From Cyrtodaria siliqua (lineage: Eukaryota > Mollusca > Bivalvia > Adapedonta > Hiatellidae): a stretch of DNA of 64,000 nt. The notes beneath the pieces were generated by a model. The model ran no database searches. It worked only from the letters and a program-made list of their open reading frames with translations, and was not told the origin of the DNA. Shown here in pieces: positions 30,961 through 41,580 of the stretch. Positions within the stretch are counted from its first letter, which is position 1; each line of letters starts with the position of its first letter. Both the position numbers and the translations under genes were made by a program. The DNA is taken from positions 19,467 to 83,466 of the forward strand of contig JAWPHD010011487.1 in NCBI GenBank assembly GCA_037043455.1, in the 5' to 3' direction.

Positions 30961-31654
30961 TTTCTGCCATGTGTTTTTGTATTTTAAGTAGGTAATTACA
31001 ATAAATAATGGATGACAATATAAATAAAGGATAGTACCGTCATATTTACTTAACTCATGAATCTTACATTGTCCCAAAAATGAGAAAAATAAAAGCATTT
31101 TTCACCTCAAATATGGACAGGCCTGGGCCTCTTTCCTATTTTGTGAAATAAAAGCCCTCAATTTAAATGCATTTTGACCCCAAGACTTATCGACTCCTGG
31201 AGAGGAGGATCCATACATCAAATCACAAATGCCGTTCCAGAGTGTATGTCATTACTCATAGCATATAAGACATTTTATTAAAAACAATATTAAATACCGT
31301 GGGTTAAATGTTCATTTTGGTAAAGTTGACATTTTGACCTTGACCTTGACCGGAAATTGAACCGAAACCTTCGTTGTTATCTAGGCATCCTCTATATCAA
31401 ATATGAACAGTTATGAAGGAGTTTAATTTACAAGCAAAACCGACGGACGGACGGATGACACCAACCACTGTATCTGCTCGAAAAGTGCGGATATAAACAG
31501 TTATATAACTTGCATATGTGTGAAATAACGTTCAATATCAGGGGCTAATATAATACGTTTATTGATAATATAATCCAAGTTACGCCGAAAACGCTTTCTA
31601 AACTGATGTTTAATTTACATATACATGCTGCATTTATCATATCCGGTAGTCATA
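30961..31654. other. Intergenic with degraded repeat ending in ACGGACGG
   Basis: Around 31300-31500 a CCTTGACC-type phrase and GACGGACGGACGG resemble the 3' portion of common invertebrate dispersed repeats. No gene recognised. Confidence 0.35.
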
Positions 31655-31830
31655 AACCCAACTTGCCAAGTGAGAAAGTGTCGATTCTTACGGATGGCGG
31701 GAGGTATACATTACTGGTTCTATACAGGAAAAATGGGGTGGTCTGCCTCTACCATAAAAAAAATCGACCGTCATATATGGCCTGACATATGCTCAAACGA
31801 CGTAATACACCATTTAAACAAAACAAACTT
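31655..31830 (+). mobile_element. tRNA-derived SINE, family A, 5'-truncated
   Basis: Starts inside the body at CCAAGTGAGAAAGTGTCGAT, then TCTTACGGATGGCGGGAGG, GGTGGTCTGCCTCTACCAT and TCGACCGTCATATATGG. The tRNA-like head is missing, as expected for incomplete reverse transcription. Confidence 0.8.
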
Positions 31831-31957
31831 TAGAATTCAAATTATGATTTATGGCTACCACATTTCCCAAATTGTATTGAATGTTGATTTATTTGCTGTT
31901 TGTTCTTATTTTGTAATCCTTACTGGTAAATAACGAATGTGTATATGCATTTGTAAT

Positions 31958-32338
31958 ACGGTCGCTGACATTTCCTTTGTATTTGCACAGTTGTAAATAT
32001 TTAACTGAAATAACACCCGACAGGATGACTGGTGTACTTTAAGTAATAAATTATGGTATCATCCAGTTTGTTGATTGAAACATCGAGATGGGTGTAGCCC
32101 ATTGAGGTGTGATGGGTGTAGCCCATTGAGGTGTGATGGGTGTAGCTCATTGAGGTGTTTTAATCAAGCAACGAGATGAGACCATACGCTATTTGTTTTG
32201 TAGTATGTCCATTTCATCTGTCTGCCATACTCTAACTTAAAAAAACGGTAGTTACAGTACACCAGTCATTCTGACAGGTGTTACTTTCTATTAAATGATT
32301 TACAACTGTGCAAATACAAAAGAAATGTCAGCGACCGT
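31958..32338. mobile_element. MITE-like element with ACGGTCGCTGACATTTC ends
   Basis: ACGGTCGCTGACATTTC at 31958 is mirrored by GAAATGTCAGCGACCGT at the right end, and the inner phrases TTTGCACAGTTGTAAAT and GACTGGTGTACT are mirrored too, giving arms of about 85 bp. No clear target duplication was found. It contains a 24-bp tandem repeat (GATGGGTGTAGCCCATTGAG...) three times at 32087-32158. Confidence 0.6.
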
Positions 32339-32853
32339 GCTAAAACTAGGTGTGGCAGACAGTAGTTCAATAATATTTAACGTCGGGATTTTAACCATCA
32401 ATTTTCAACTTTTTTTTAATTTTTTTAATTTTTTTTTTATTTTGACTTTATCCCGAGGTTAAATCGCTAAGCTAAATTTCCCGTTAGCAAATTTCCGCCC
32501 TGATTTCAGGTCGGAACCAAAATCGTTAAATTCGTAGTTTTCCATGGAATGTTGTGCAAATAATGTATATATAATGAAAGATAAACATAAAAGTCACTGA
32601 AAGGTGACCTACCTGTGATTAAATTGATCCAATTACTGTTTTAATTCCATATTTAAATTTCTCTTCCTATCACATACAATGTAAAGTAAAGTTGAATCTG
32701 CCGCCTGGCGGGCTGTATCGAATGTAAGGATTAAAAATGAACGAAATTGAATTTACTATTATTCGTACCACGTTTCGTAGCCATATCGGTACATGTCGTA
32801 ATTTTCTAATTTTTGCGTGAAAACATAAGTATTTCATCGAAATAAATGCTTAG

Positions 32854-33321
32854 GTTAAAGATCGAATTTTAGAATGTTTTAAAAACACGGATGGTGCAAT
32901 ACGTATTGTTATAGCAACTGTGGCACTGGGAATGGGGCTTGACATCAGAGATGTTGATCTTGTTGTCCATTATGGTTGTCCGGCATCTGTAACCTCGTAT
33001 TGGCAGGAAGCAGGCAGATGTGCACGCGACGGACGAGTGGGGTTTAGTCTGATTCTCTTTGACGGTCTTACTCTTCGCTTAAAGACGACCAAAAAGGACA
33101 TTTTTGATATTTTAAAAAAAGAAAAGACTAACTGCTTCCGACAGGAAATTCTGGATATATTGACTGTTGGAGACAAAACTGTATTAGAAAGAAAGCCGTG
33201 TTCTGCATGTGAAACTGATGTATGCAAGTGTCAGTGCTGTACAAGTTGTTACATTTGTTGCAAGAAATGCAAATGCTCAGAACGTGTTTCATTCAATGTG
33301 CAACATTTCCTTTCTAATTAA
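32854..33321 (+). CDS. RecQ-like helicase C-terminal exon with Cys-rich tail
   Basis: A 155-codon frame begins right after an in-frame TAG that also supplies a splice-acceptor AG (CTTAG at 32849-32853). 'IRIVIATVALGMGLDIRDVD' and 'VVHYGCPASVTSYWQEAGRC' then 'ARDG' are motifs V and VI of superfamily-2 RecQ-type helicases, including the arginine-finger region (QEAGRCARDG). A basic linker follows, then a cysteine cluster 'CSACETDVCKCQCC' and 'CYICCKKCKC' that may bind zinc. The ATP-binding motifs I-III are absent from this window, so it is a terminal exon of a gene with distant upstream exons, or a detached fragment. Such helicases unwind DNA 3'-5'. Confidence 0.7.
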   Translation, partial: VKDRILECFKNTDGAIRIVIATVALGMGLDIRDVDLVVHYGCPASVTSYWQEAGRCARDGRVGFSLILFDGLTLRLKTTKKDIFDILKKEKTNCFRQEILDILTVGDKTVLERKPCSACETDVCKCQCCTSCYICCKKCKCSERVSFNVQHFLSN

Positions 33322-33339
33322 AGTAAACAATCGTATTAA

Positions 33340-33640
33340 TTATCACGCGGACATGAAAGTGAGTGAATGGGAATTGTCCCGCTTGCCTAACATATGCCAT
33401 CTGCATTTGCCACTGACATACTCACATCGAAGAAATTTGTTGAATGCGAATTGTCCCGCTTGCGTAAATAAGTCATCTGCAGTTGCCAGTGAAAAGTTGA
33501 CAGCAATGAAACTGGATGAATGGGAATTGTATCGCCTGCCTAACATATGTCATATCCAGTTGCCAGTGCCAAGTTCAGAGCAGACATTTGTTGAATATGA
33601 ATTGTTCCGTTTGCTAATGCATTATAATTTTCAATTATAG
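33340..33640 (+). repeat. ~77-bp tandem repeat, four copies, after the helicase stop
   Basis: GAATGGGAATTGTCCCGCTT-type units recur near 33365, 33440, 33518 and 33592, each followed by a 'CATCTGCATTTGCCA'-like phrase. In the frame 33209-33640 they encode 'EWELSRLPNICHLHLP' and 'EWELYRLPNICHIQLP', yet a unit that is not a multiple of three breaks periodicity. Probably a 3'-UTR minisatellite. Confidence 0.6.
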
Positions 33641-33664
33641 AAAACATTAGAAGCGTATGGTGTA

Positions 33665-33795
33665 GTGTGTGTGTGTGTGTGGTGGTGGTGGTGGTGGTTG
33701 TGATGTGTGTGTGGTGGGGGGGGGGGGGGACTGGGGGACGGCGGAGCCATGTTTGGGGGGGGGGGAGGACGGTGGAGCCATGTTTTGGGGGGCGT
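33665..33795 (+). repeat. (TG)n/(GGT)n and long G tracts
   Basis: Simple sequence: TG dinucleotides, GGT trinucleotides, then G runs near 33716-33730 and 33752-33764. The poly-Gly and poly-Pro ORFs here are translations of it. Confidence 0.85.
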
Positions 33796-34450
33796 AATTT
33801 ACGATAAAAAGGCCTACGGCCCACTAACAATTTGCAAAACGTTCGGCAAGTGTCTTAATTGTTTTGCTGTGTGTGTGTATGTGTTTGTTGGTGGGCGCGC
33901 GCCCTCCAGCGCCCTAAACGTTGCCCCGCCGCCACCCAACCTAAATAAAAACAGATCGCATTCTTCAGTGGGGCGAACGTTTACACCCACTCCCTAAACA
34001 AACTTCATATATATTGGGGTGCGGAGCCGCCGCACGCACCCACACCCGTAAAACATGCAAAAAAAATAAAGGAAGGTCATTTCCTTGTTGGGCGTACATT
34101 TACGCTAGAAATGCCTACGCCCCACTCAGAGTTTCACAAACTTTGGGCATTTATTTTTTTGCTGTATGTGTGTTTGTGTGTGGGCGCGCGCCTTCCTCTC
34201 CCATAAAACCGCCCCCACCCGGCAGCCGCACGCACCCACACACGTGAAACAGGCAAACAAAATAAAGGAAGGCCATTTCCTTGTTAGGCGTACATTTACG
34301 CTAGAAATGCCTACGCCCCACTCAGAATTTCCCAAACTTTGGGCATGTTTATTTCCTCTATGTCTTTGTGTATTGGCGCGCGCCTTCCACCCCCATAAAA
34401 CCGCCCCATACCCCCCAAAAACGTTTTCCGCATTTTTTTAGTAGGGCCTA
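33785..34450 (+). repeat. GC-rich ~196-bp tandem repeat, about three units
   Basis: GGAAGGTCATTTCCTTGTTG at 34071 recurs at 34267 (196 bp apart). Each unit contains GGCGTACATTTACGCTAGAA, GCCTACGCCCCACT, an alternating TG stretch and GTGGGCGCGCGCC, then a C-rich CATAAAACCGCCCC and GCACGCACCCACAC. The first unit is diverged. The GCGCGC and TG tracts are alternating purine-pyrimidine runs that can adopt Z-DNA. No gene. Confidence 0.8.
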
Positions 34451-34548
34451 CGTTTATCGCCCTCCACCGCCCCCCCCCCCCCTCCCCATCTCACTCCACC
34501 CACCCCACCCCACATACACACACATTCCCCAAATAGGCAGACGTACGC

Positions 34549-34593
<45 letters not shown>

Positions 34594-34700
34594 ATTATGT
34601 TAGTTGGTGTCTGTGTGTGTGTGGGAGGGGTGGGGGGGTGTAGAGGTGGAAGAGGGATGTGGGAGTGCGGGGGTGCATAGGGCATGGAGTGTGGTGCATG
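34451..34700 (+). repeat. C tracts, (CT)n and G-rich simple sequence
   Basis: Poly-C at about 34470-34482, a (CT)n run at 34551-34592 and a G/T-rich block at 34610-34670. Only repeat-derived ORFs. Confidence 0.85.
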
Positions 34701-35182
34701 GGGCCGAGATTTCAGCGATGTATATCACATTAAAAAGGGACATGTTAAAAATGCGTTTTCGGATTATATCCTATAAAAGTCATAATACACATATTACACA
34801 TATTTATAATTTATATAGCCGAATTAATGCGGTGATCAATGCAAAATAGGTAGACACACTTATTTATATTGATAAACCACTCAATCTATACTTCTATATT
34901 ATTTTATATACGTAATAAACGCACATATTTCCTTTTCGTACTAGAAAATAATCATTAAAATTGGTTTCGTCTAAAATATTTCTACTATTTTACAAACCCA
35001 TGTCTTTCAAAACCAACATGGTTGCAGCATCAATGTTTTTGTGAAGACGATTTTTATTTCGAACGACAGTGATGATTACTGGTGAATATCACACACAAGA
35101 TACAAGTAGAATGCTTTTTTACTGTTTATTTTATCATTTAGCAACAACAAACACCACGATATACTTCTGGTATAGATTTCTG
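34701..35182. other. Intergenic, nothing recognised
   Basis: AT-rich; no supported gene. Confidence 0.4.
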
Positions 35183-35428
35183 AATTTGCTAACGGGAAAT
35201 AAACTTCACCGATAAAACGTCACATTATTGAATAAGTAAAAATAAAAATAAAAATGTAAAAAATAAAAATTGATATAAATTAAATGTCTCCATGAAAGAT
35301 TTAAATATTGTGTGACGTTTTATGTTATAGAACTATGGCAGACAGATGAAACATGCTACAAAACACATAGGGGTCTAATGTCGTTGATTTATTGAAACAC
35401 CTCGATCTCGATGTTTAAATCAACCAAC

Positions 35429-35917
35429 TCGACAAGACCACACTCCACTATTAAGATGAACCGATAAAACAACAAATCATATATCATACATATTATATAA
35501 CGCAGTAAAGTAAATATCTACTTACCATGATAATAATCAATACATCGTAGCTTTATCCGCGGATATATGATAAGGATAACTGGTATACGCTTGCATATGT
35601 ATGTAAACAGCGTGACTTACATATCTACCCATACATATCGAGCTCTCAACTACACAGCCGTAGATTTAACTTAGGCATATAGTTGAATCAACACTTCCAG
35701 TTTTAGCGGCTAGGTCAAAGGTTAAAGGAGAAAACCGCTTATATCATTGAACAATTCACCACTGTAAATGCAGTACGGCGTAATATGACTACCACTCAGG
35801 ACGCAAGTGGTTATTTTCTTTCGCATCTCCACTCACTTGACAACTGTATAGCAACGTTGAAAATAGTTCCCCACGGAGTACCTCATTGAAAACCCCCTGA
35901 AAATCCGCCATTTTGTT
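35429..35917. other. Intergenic, nothing recognised
   Basis: No repeat or ORF of note before the left copy of the 14-bp direct repeat at 35918-35931. Confidence 0.4.
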
Positions 35918-35931
35918 GGCTTGAAATGACC

Positions 35932-36525
35932 TTTGTTGTTGTTGTTGTTAATTCTGAGGTTTTAAGTCCCTCCGCCAACGAGCACGTCGAGAGAACCCCG
36001 TCTAGAATGACACAAGTGCCAACTAACACAACGGTGGAACCCTGACGCGATGGGCACAATAGAGTCTGGACTTCTCTAGTGGAGTGTGTTGGTTGATCTG
36101 GTGCTGCTGCTGTGGTTGTCGCTTCTGTTGTGTGTGTGTAGGTGGTTGTCGCTTTCGCTCTGTGTAATTTTCGCTGCGGCGGTGAAGTGGTCTGGACTGG
36201 TCTGGCATGGTGGTCTGCTGCTGGCGTGGTGGTCTTCATCCGCTACTGTGTCCTACATCCACTACGAGTTGGTGACGGTCTTGCTTAGGGCCACACCCAT
36301 CACAGTATGACCCCTGCGCCGCACACACCGCCCGATGTCTGTGTCACCCTGAAAAAGATCAGGGATCTGGAGACATCAGATGATGTGTGCTGTGATGGGA
36401 CGCAGGAGACACCTTCACATTCAGTCAACCGATATTCAATTCAAACCTGAGAGTGACAAGTTCTCAGGTATTGAATATCGGCAGTGCCCTCTCCACGACG
36501 TGCACGTAGTGAAGATCTAGAGAAG
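35932..36525 (-). mobile_element. 594-bp retroposon-like insertion with 14-bp TSD
   Basis: GGCTTGAAATGACC occurs directly at both borders (35918-35931 and 36526-36539). On the minus strand the insert ends in (CAA)n at about 35933-35950, a tail seen on some SINEs and LINEs, so it reads as a minus-strand retrotransposed copy. Near its 5' side a strong hairpin lies at 36432-36482: CGATATTCAA pairs with TTGAATATCG, and CCTGAGA with TCTCAGG. The minus-strand ORF (35883-36239) is Thr/Pro/Gln low complexity. The parent RNA is not recognised, and no A/B box is obvious. Confidence 0.6.
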
Positions 36526-36539
36526 GGCTTGAAATGACC

Positions 36540-37309
36540 GGAAAAAAAAAGAAAAAAAAATCGAAATTCTTTTATACGCAGACATTATTGGCACTACATC
36601 CTCAACTTGAAATTATTTATACCAATGAAAAGAATGTCATAAGTCAAAGAAAACATCAAAATATTTATTGAGTGCTTTCAAATCGAGCTTCAAGCATGCA
36701 AAATACAGCGATTTTTACGCCGATGTTGTCAATTCAGTCAAATTCGAAAGACTAGCATGTTAATGTCTGAATGTAATGTTATATATTCTGTTAACACGCT
36801 ATTTCAACAACTTATCTTGTGTCCGAATCCAATCTTTAAAACGGCTAGAGAAAGGCTATATAATCAACGTTATAGGGGGTATTCTCAACATTATTATTAC
36901 AGATGAGTATTACGTAATACCTAAGGGAAGTAACCCTGTTTAACAAATTGAAGTGCGGATCCAGGGTCGGGGATGTGGGGATTTTTAAGGAAGAGTTTGG
37001 GATTACGGTGCACCAGACCACCAAATAAAAAGCATATGTTGCAAACATGAATGGAAATCCAGGGTACACTTCATTTATTTGCAGAATGGGTCTATAATCC
37101 GCAAGACATCGAGTTTTCAGCACATTCTATTGTTCTATTGACGAAACTCAATGTAAGTCACGATACCTAAATTGTGTTTGAGTTGCGTAGCTCCGAAATA
37201 AATAAAAAGTATAAACAAATATATAAAAAAAAATATAAATATATATATATATTAATAAAAAGGGCTCATTTCAACTATTTTCAAATATTGAGATCCTCAT
37301 TTTTTTAAA
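36540..37309. other. Intergenic with a TA-rich run
   Basis: A (TA)n-rich run lies at about 37215-37250. A 36990-37100 stretch ('GGTGCACCAGACCACC', 'AGAATGGGTCTATAATC') faintly resembles dispersed family D. Confidence 0.35.
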
Positions 37310-38430
37310 ATTATTTATTGTAACAAATGGCCTAAGAATGTTTCGACTTTAAAACAGCAACAAAAAAACCTAGCTCTTCCTATGCCACCCACTGAATATT
37401 TAAATCCCGCTGTCCTATTTTGAACTGCCTCTCTATTTCTCCCACAGCAGACCGGCCTTTTTTTTTTTGAACCAAGTCATGTTAAATTAAGCCTTTAATG
37501 TTCGACATGACCTGCGAATATTATGAAAGAAAACGTTAAGAACACCTCACCATCTCATTACATCCGCCGTAAACCAGTATCGAGCTGTCTTTTTTTTTGG
37601 CCAAAAAAAGTAAAGGTTGTGCTATTTTATGCTCTAAAAAAAATACGGTAGGTCGGTAGGCATTTTTTTTTGGGGGGGGGGGGGGGGGGGGGGGTGCACT
37701 TTTTGGGGGGGGGGGGGGTGCACACTCTACTTACGAAACTCAGTTTAAACTTGAGTCACGAAAACTAAATTATGTGTGATGTGCGCAGCTCCGATTACTG
37801 CCCCCCACCCACGCCGTCACCACTTCAAACACCTAACCCAATCAAACAAAACAAAATCCATAATAAAAGTGCTCTTTTCAACAACAAATAGTGCGCCCCT
37901 CTGAAGAATGAAGAAAAACTAATTTATTGTAAACATCCGCCGTAAACCGGTATCGAGCTCTTTTTTTTTGGCCAAAAAAAAGAAAAGGTTGTGTTTCCTA
38001 TTCTATGCTCTAAAAAAATTACAGTAGGTCGGTAGGCATTTTTGGAGAGGGGTGGGGGGGGGGGGGGTGCGGGGGTGATTACTGCCCTCACCCACGCCGT
38101 CACCACTTCAAACACCTATCCCAATCAAAGAAAAAAATCCATAATAAAAGTGCTCTTTTCAACAACAAATATTGAAGAATGAAGAAAAACAAAGTTATTG
38201 TAAACATGGCCTAAGATTGTTTAGACTTTAAAAAAAAAAATAGCACTGCCTCCCACTGATGATTTAAATATCGCTGTCGTATTGTAACTGCCTCTTATCC
38301 CTTAGCAGGCCGGAATTTTATATTGCGCATCAGTTCATGTTGACGTAAGCCTTTAATGTTAGAATGGTCTGCGAAGGTTTTGAAAGAAAAATGTGAAGAA
38401 GACGCACATTCCCATCTCCATACATCCTGT
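37310..38430 (+). repeat. Duplicated A-B / B'-A' blocks with long G tracts
   Basis: Block A (about 37310-37560, ATGGCCTAAGAATGTTT through GCCTTTAATGTTCGACAT) recurs as A' at 38200-38425. Block B starts CATCCGCCGTAAACCAGTAT at 37561 and recurs at 37934, 373 bp on. Both carry TATCGAGCT, a T run, GGCCAAAAAAA, GGTCGGTAGGCATTT, a G tract (37671-37695, 37704-37718; 38050-38067), and CACGCCGTCACCACTTCAAA. The order A-B-B'-A' suggests tandem duplication with loss of outer copies. Non-coding. Confidence 0.75.
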
Positions 38431-39470
38431 GCAGACCCACCCCCTTTTGTTGTGGTGTATGTGTGTGTGTGCAGGGGTGTGGGAATGTTACCTCGTGCTT
38501 AAAAAGATGTTGACCCCCATCGTGTTATCGCTTTTATCCCCACCCCATCCTCCTATTTTGAAATCATAATTTCCGATATCATAGTGTGCTCTTTTTAACT
38601 ATAAGGTAAACATTATTATATGAAACGGAGACTCCCACGGGTCACATTTTAAAACAAGTATCCGTTATATGTCGTATATAAATAAAGTACAACTACATTA
38701 TATCTCAGATGTACTTTTATATAAAAATACAATGATTCCAGATGACGATACAAGTCTGGAGATCTAACCCTCCATAACATCGCAAGACGTGTGAACATAT
38801 GTACATGCATTCCAAAAACCAGACCAGATTTGAAAGAAGGACCCAAACTTGCACACAAAAAGGATGGTTTCGTGACCCCGTAAAAAACAACAACAACAAA
38901 CTCAGCGGGCTAAACTTGTTTTTGCTCGTTAATTACTTATTTCAAAAGTTACATGCCACCCATTACTAATATCACTAATCCTCGATCCGCCTCTGACTTC
39001 TAGTTCAGTTATTAAACAATTTCAGACATATAACAAAGAGATGTGAAACTGTAAAGTTTATTATGGTATTTTCAATACTAAATACTTTGAGCAAATAAGA
39101 ACTTCGAAAACTTCACTTGGTAAACTTGAAAGGGTAGCCACGTGATGTTTAGCTACTACACCGGTTGATCGGAAGTTTCCTATCTCCTAGTTATTAGATC
39201 TGTGTATGATTTTAAATAAATTATGCAGAATGGATGCAGGACTTAAAAGTTTCTGTATATTTTGTTGAAGAAACGATTTTTTTAAAAATAGAGTCCCGAT
39301 CTTTCTGCCACCATCTAATCAACACAAGCATAAATCCCCTAAAATCAGGAAAGTTGGTAATTTGCCTTGAATAATGGTGTGAAACTCAACGTCTTTACGT
39401 TCCCGGCCACGGAGGCTCATATACTTTTTTTTTTATACTTTATACTTATATTTGAACAAACTGTATAGTC
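38431..39470. other. Intergenic, nothing recognised
   Basis: No recognised coding or repeat similarity; one (TG)n run at 38457-38470. Short ORFs lack domain patterns. Confidence 0.4.
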
Positions 39471-39494
39471 TATAGCCAAAGGCTTGCATTAATT

Positions 39495-39600
39495 TATGAT
39501 AGAATAGAAATATAGAGAGAAGAAGAGATAGTGTTATTATGTATATATAGTAATGGCTCTTTACTATAACATATACAATAAACTCATATGCTCTATATCC
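39495..39600 (+). repeat. GAAGAAGAGATAGTG palindromic repeat, partial copy
   Basis: AGAGAGAAGAAGAGATAGTG matches the hairpin at 49399-49463. Here only one arm is well kept, followed by a diverged TATATATAGT...ACTATAAC turn. Confidence 0.45.
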
Positions 39601-39625
39601 TTCTTTACTATCGCAATTCAAGCCT

Positions 39626-40080
39626 GTGGGTTGGCATTCATTAATAAAGAAAACATGTCGATATAATTATGTTCAGTGGTTCTTTGGAAGTTTTTTTTTA
39701 ATAAGGTTTCGACCTTTTATAGCAATAGCCGCCATAATGGATGTCGCGCTGACCCAATTTAACAACGACGGACGAAGTGTGGTCCCAATATGGTTGTCAG
39801 CTTACAACAAAAAAGCGACCCCTCAAAAACACACAAAAAAACGTTCAATGTCCGAGTTTTTATCGTAAAATATTTATTTCAGAAGTTACGCAGCACCTAT
39901 TCACAAAACCTGAATCCGCTTCTGGATTGGCCATGAAAGTAGATCAGTGGGTGCGTTCAGGGTTCTCGCATCGGTTACTCTCACCGTCGGTTCGCCGATA
40001 TAACCAATCTTCTCGCAACTCTACAGCTGAGGTAGTATCAAATATCGGTGGCCATAGGTAACCCAACGTTAACCAACGTG
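39626..40080. other. Weak overlapping ORFs, not recognised
   Basis: Two overlapping frames (39626-39868, 39777-40061) are open for 80-94 codons with no recognisable motif. Low support as genes. Confidence 0.25.
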
Positions 40081-40104
40081 GTTGCCCATGGGATATCCCT
40101 GAAC

Positions 40105-40475
40105 ACTGTGTAAGCTGGAGGCCTGGGTATTGTGATCATTTCTGCTCGACTATTTGCAAAATCCCTTTATGCATGACAAAGTTACAGCCCGGACAAGATC
40201 GGACTGCATGGACTGCATGACCTCTAAGTGTGACATTTGATCTGGGACCTGGGTATTGTGATCATTTCTGCCGAAGTAATTCCATTTATGCATGACAAAG
40301 TTACAGCCCATACAAGATCGAACTGCATGACCTCTAAGTGTGACCTTGACTTTTGAGCTAGAGTCCTGGGTGTTGCGCGTGACATATCATCCTCTTATGG
40401 TGATCGTGTGTGCCAAGTTATTTCAAAATCCCTCTACGCATGGCAAAGTTATAGCCCGGACAAGATCGGGCAGAG
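40105..40475 (+). repeat. ~130-bp tandem repeat, three units
   Basis: CCTGGGTATTGTGATCATTTCTG-like starts recur near 40123, 40247 and (diverged) 40362, each followed by ATGCATGACAAAGTTACAGC and CCGGACAAGATCGGACTGCA. Non-coding internal units of a dispersed repeat; the following CTTTGACCTTC phrase is typical of its outer part. Confidence 0.75.
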
Positions 40476-40867
40476 GCACGCAAATACACCGAAAAGCCAT
40501 GAGACAACTATGTCGAGCTGTCCGACAATATAACCCTTACCTTTGACCTTCTAACAAAAATATTACTGATAGGGGAGGTTGTGACCTTGGAATTTGAAAG
40601 CCGACAACTTGTTTTTCCTGTCCCTTTAAACTGTAGCTTATTCTGAGATATGAAATCAAATGTTTTATATCCTGTTAACACATCATATTAGGTAAAATTG
40701 GGACATCTACCTCAGAGAGAAACGAGATGGAGTTTATCATCAGACATGCCTATGCCAGGGAATGAACCCACATGCAGAGGTCTGCAGCAATAGTACTAGC
40801 ACTAGGCCTTATCCACTTTGCTACCAAGATGGTGCTACACTCTGGATAAGCTCTTAGTATATATTAA

Positions 40868-41023
40868 AGAGACACATGCCAGTCTTACAAGAACATTACT
40901 ACTTGATGTATTAATTCCATTCAATGTTTACCTTTAATAACGCACGAATGTCAGATCATTTTATTATAATCTAAATATAATAATTCCAGACACTGGAAGA
41001 AATCAAAATTGCCATGTGTTTCT
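40868..41023 (+). mobile_element. TTAA-flanked MITE, family M1, copy 3 (deleted)
   Basis: TTAA lies at 40864-40867 and 41024-41027. Termini are AGAGACACATGCCAGTCTTA and, at the right, AAAATTGCCATGTGTTTCT. At 156 bp the interior is largely lost. Confidence 0.7.
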
Positions 41024-41064
41024 TTAATGATGTTCATATACCATTCAGGGATTTTTTTGCAGTC

Positions 41065-41580
41065 TATGAATAACATGAGGTCAATGACCTTGAAGCTCTA
41101 CCGATAGGTTTTTGATAGCTAGATCAGCATTCCTGTGAAGTTTCATGAAAATCCGTCAAGTAGTTTCAGAGGAGTAGTCGCTACAAGTTTTCATTATATA
41201 ACTCTGTGTAAACAAAGATGGCCGCTGGCATGTTTAACATCAAATCAAAATAATGTTTGACAAGGACCAACATCATGTCATGCTGATCATTTTAGAAAAA
41301 GTCCCATATCAATATCACTTAGAGTTTTCAAGAAGTAGTCGCTACAAACTTGTTTTTTAAAAATCTATTTTTAGATTTCTTGGATTTCACATCAACATGA
41401 ATTTTTGCTAGGATCAGCTAGACTTCATGGGCAACATTTCTGTAAAGTTTCATGAAAATCCATTCAGTAGTTTCAGAGGAGTAGTCGCTACAAAAAAAGT
41501 TTACGGACGGACTGACAGACGGACGACGGACACCGCACCACGGCATAAGCTCTGCTGATCTCTGATCAGTAGAGCTAGTG
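41065..41580 (+). repeat. AGTAGTCGCTAC repeat, single-unit copy
   Basis: Matches the inserted repeat at 5659-6773 but with one main unit: ATGAGGTCAATGACCTTGAA, AAGTAGTTTCAGAGGAGTAG, AAAGATGGCCGCTGGCATGT, CAACATCATGTCATGCTGAT. The 3' part, missing at 5659, includes GACGGACGACGGACACCGC and GCATAAGCTCTGCTGATC. This copy shows the fuller 3' end of the family. Confidence 0.75.

Larger units (their letters stand above)
32066..35428. repeat. Inverted-repeat pair flanking the helicase remnant
   Basis: The left arm (about 32066-32493) and right arm (about 35183-35428, reversed) share, in order, TTGTTGATT...AAACATCGAGAT, TTGTTTTGTAG, TTTCATCTGTCTGCCATA, a T/A-rich run, and TTTCCCGTTAGCAAATT. Similarity is patchy, with insertions in the left arm. 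They could be terminal inverted repeats of a 3.4-kb element containing the helicase exon, or two independent opposite insertions of one repeat. Confidence 0.4.

Noticed and set aside
33540..34685. Poly-Pro, poly-Gly, Arg/Glu and Ser/Leu ORFs
   Set aside because: They translate simple sequence (TG, G/C tracts, CT repeats).
35883..36310. Thr/Pro/Gln-rich and Leu-rich ORFs on both strands
   Set aside because: Low complexity inside the 14-bp-duplication insertion; one ORF crosses the insertion border.
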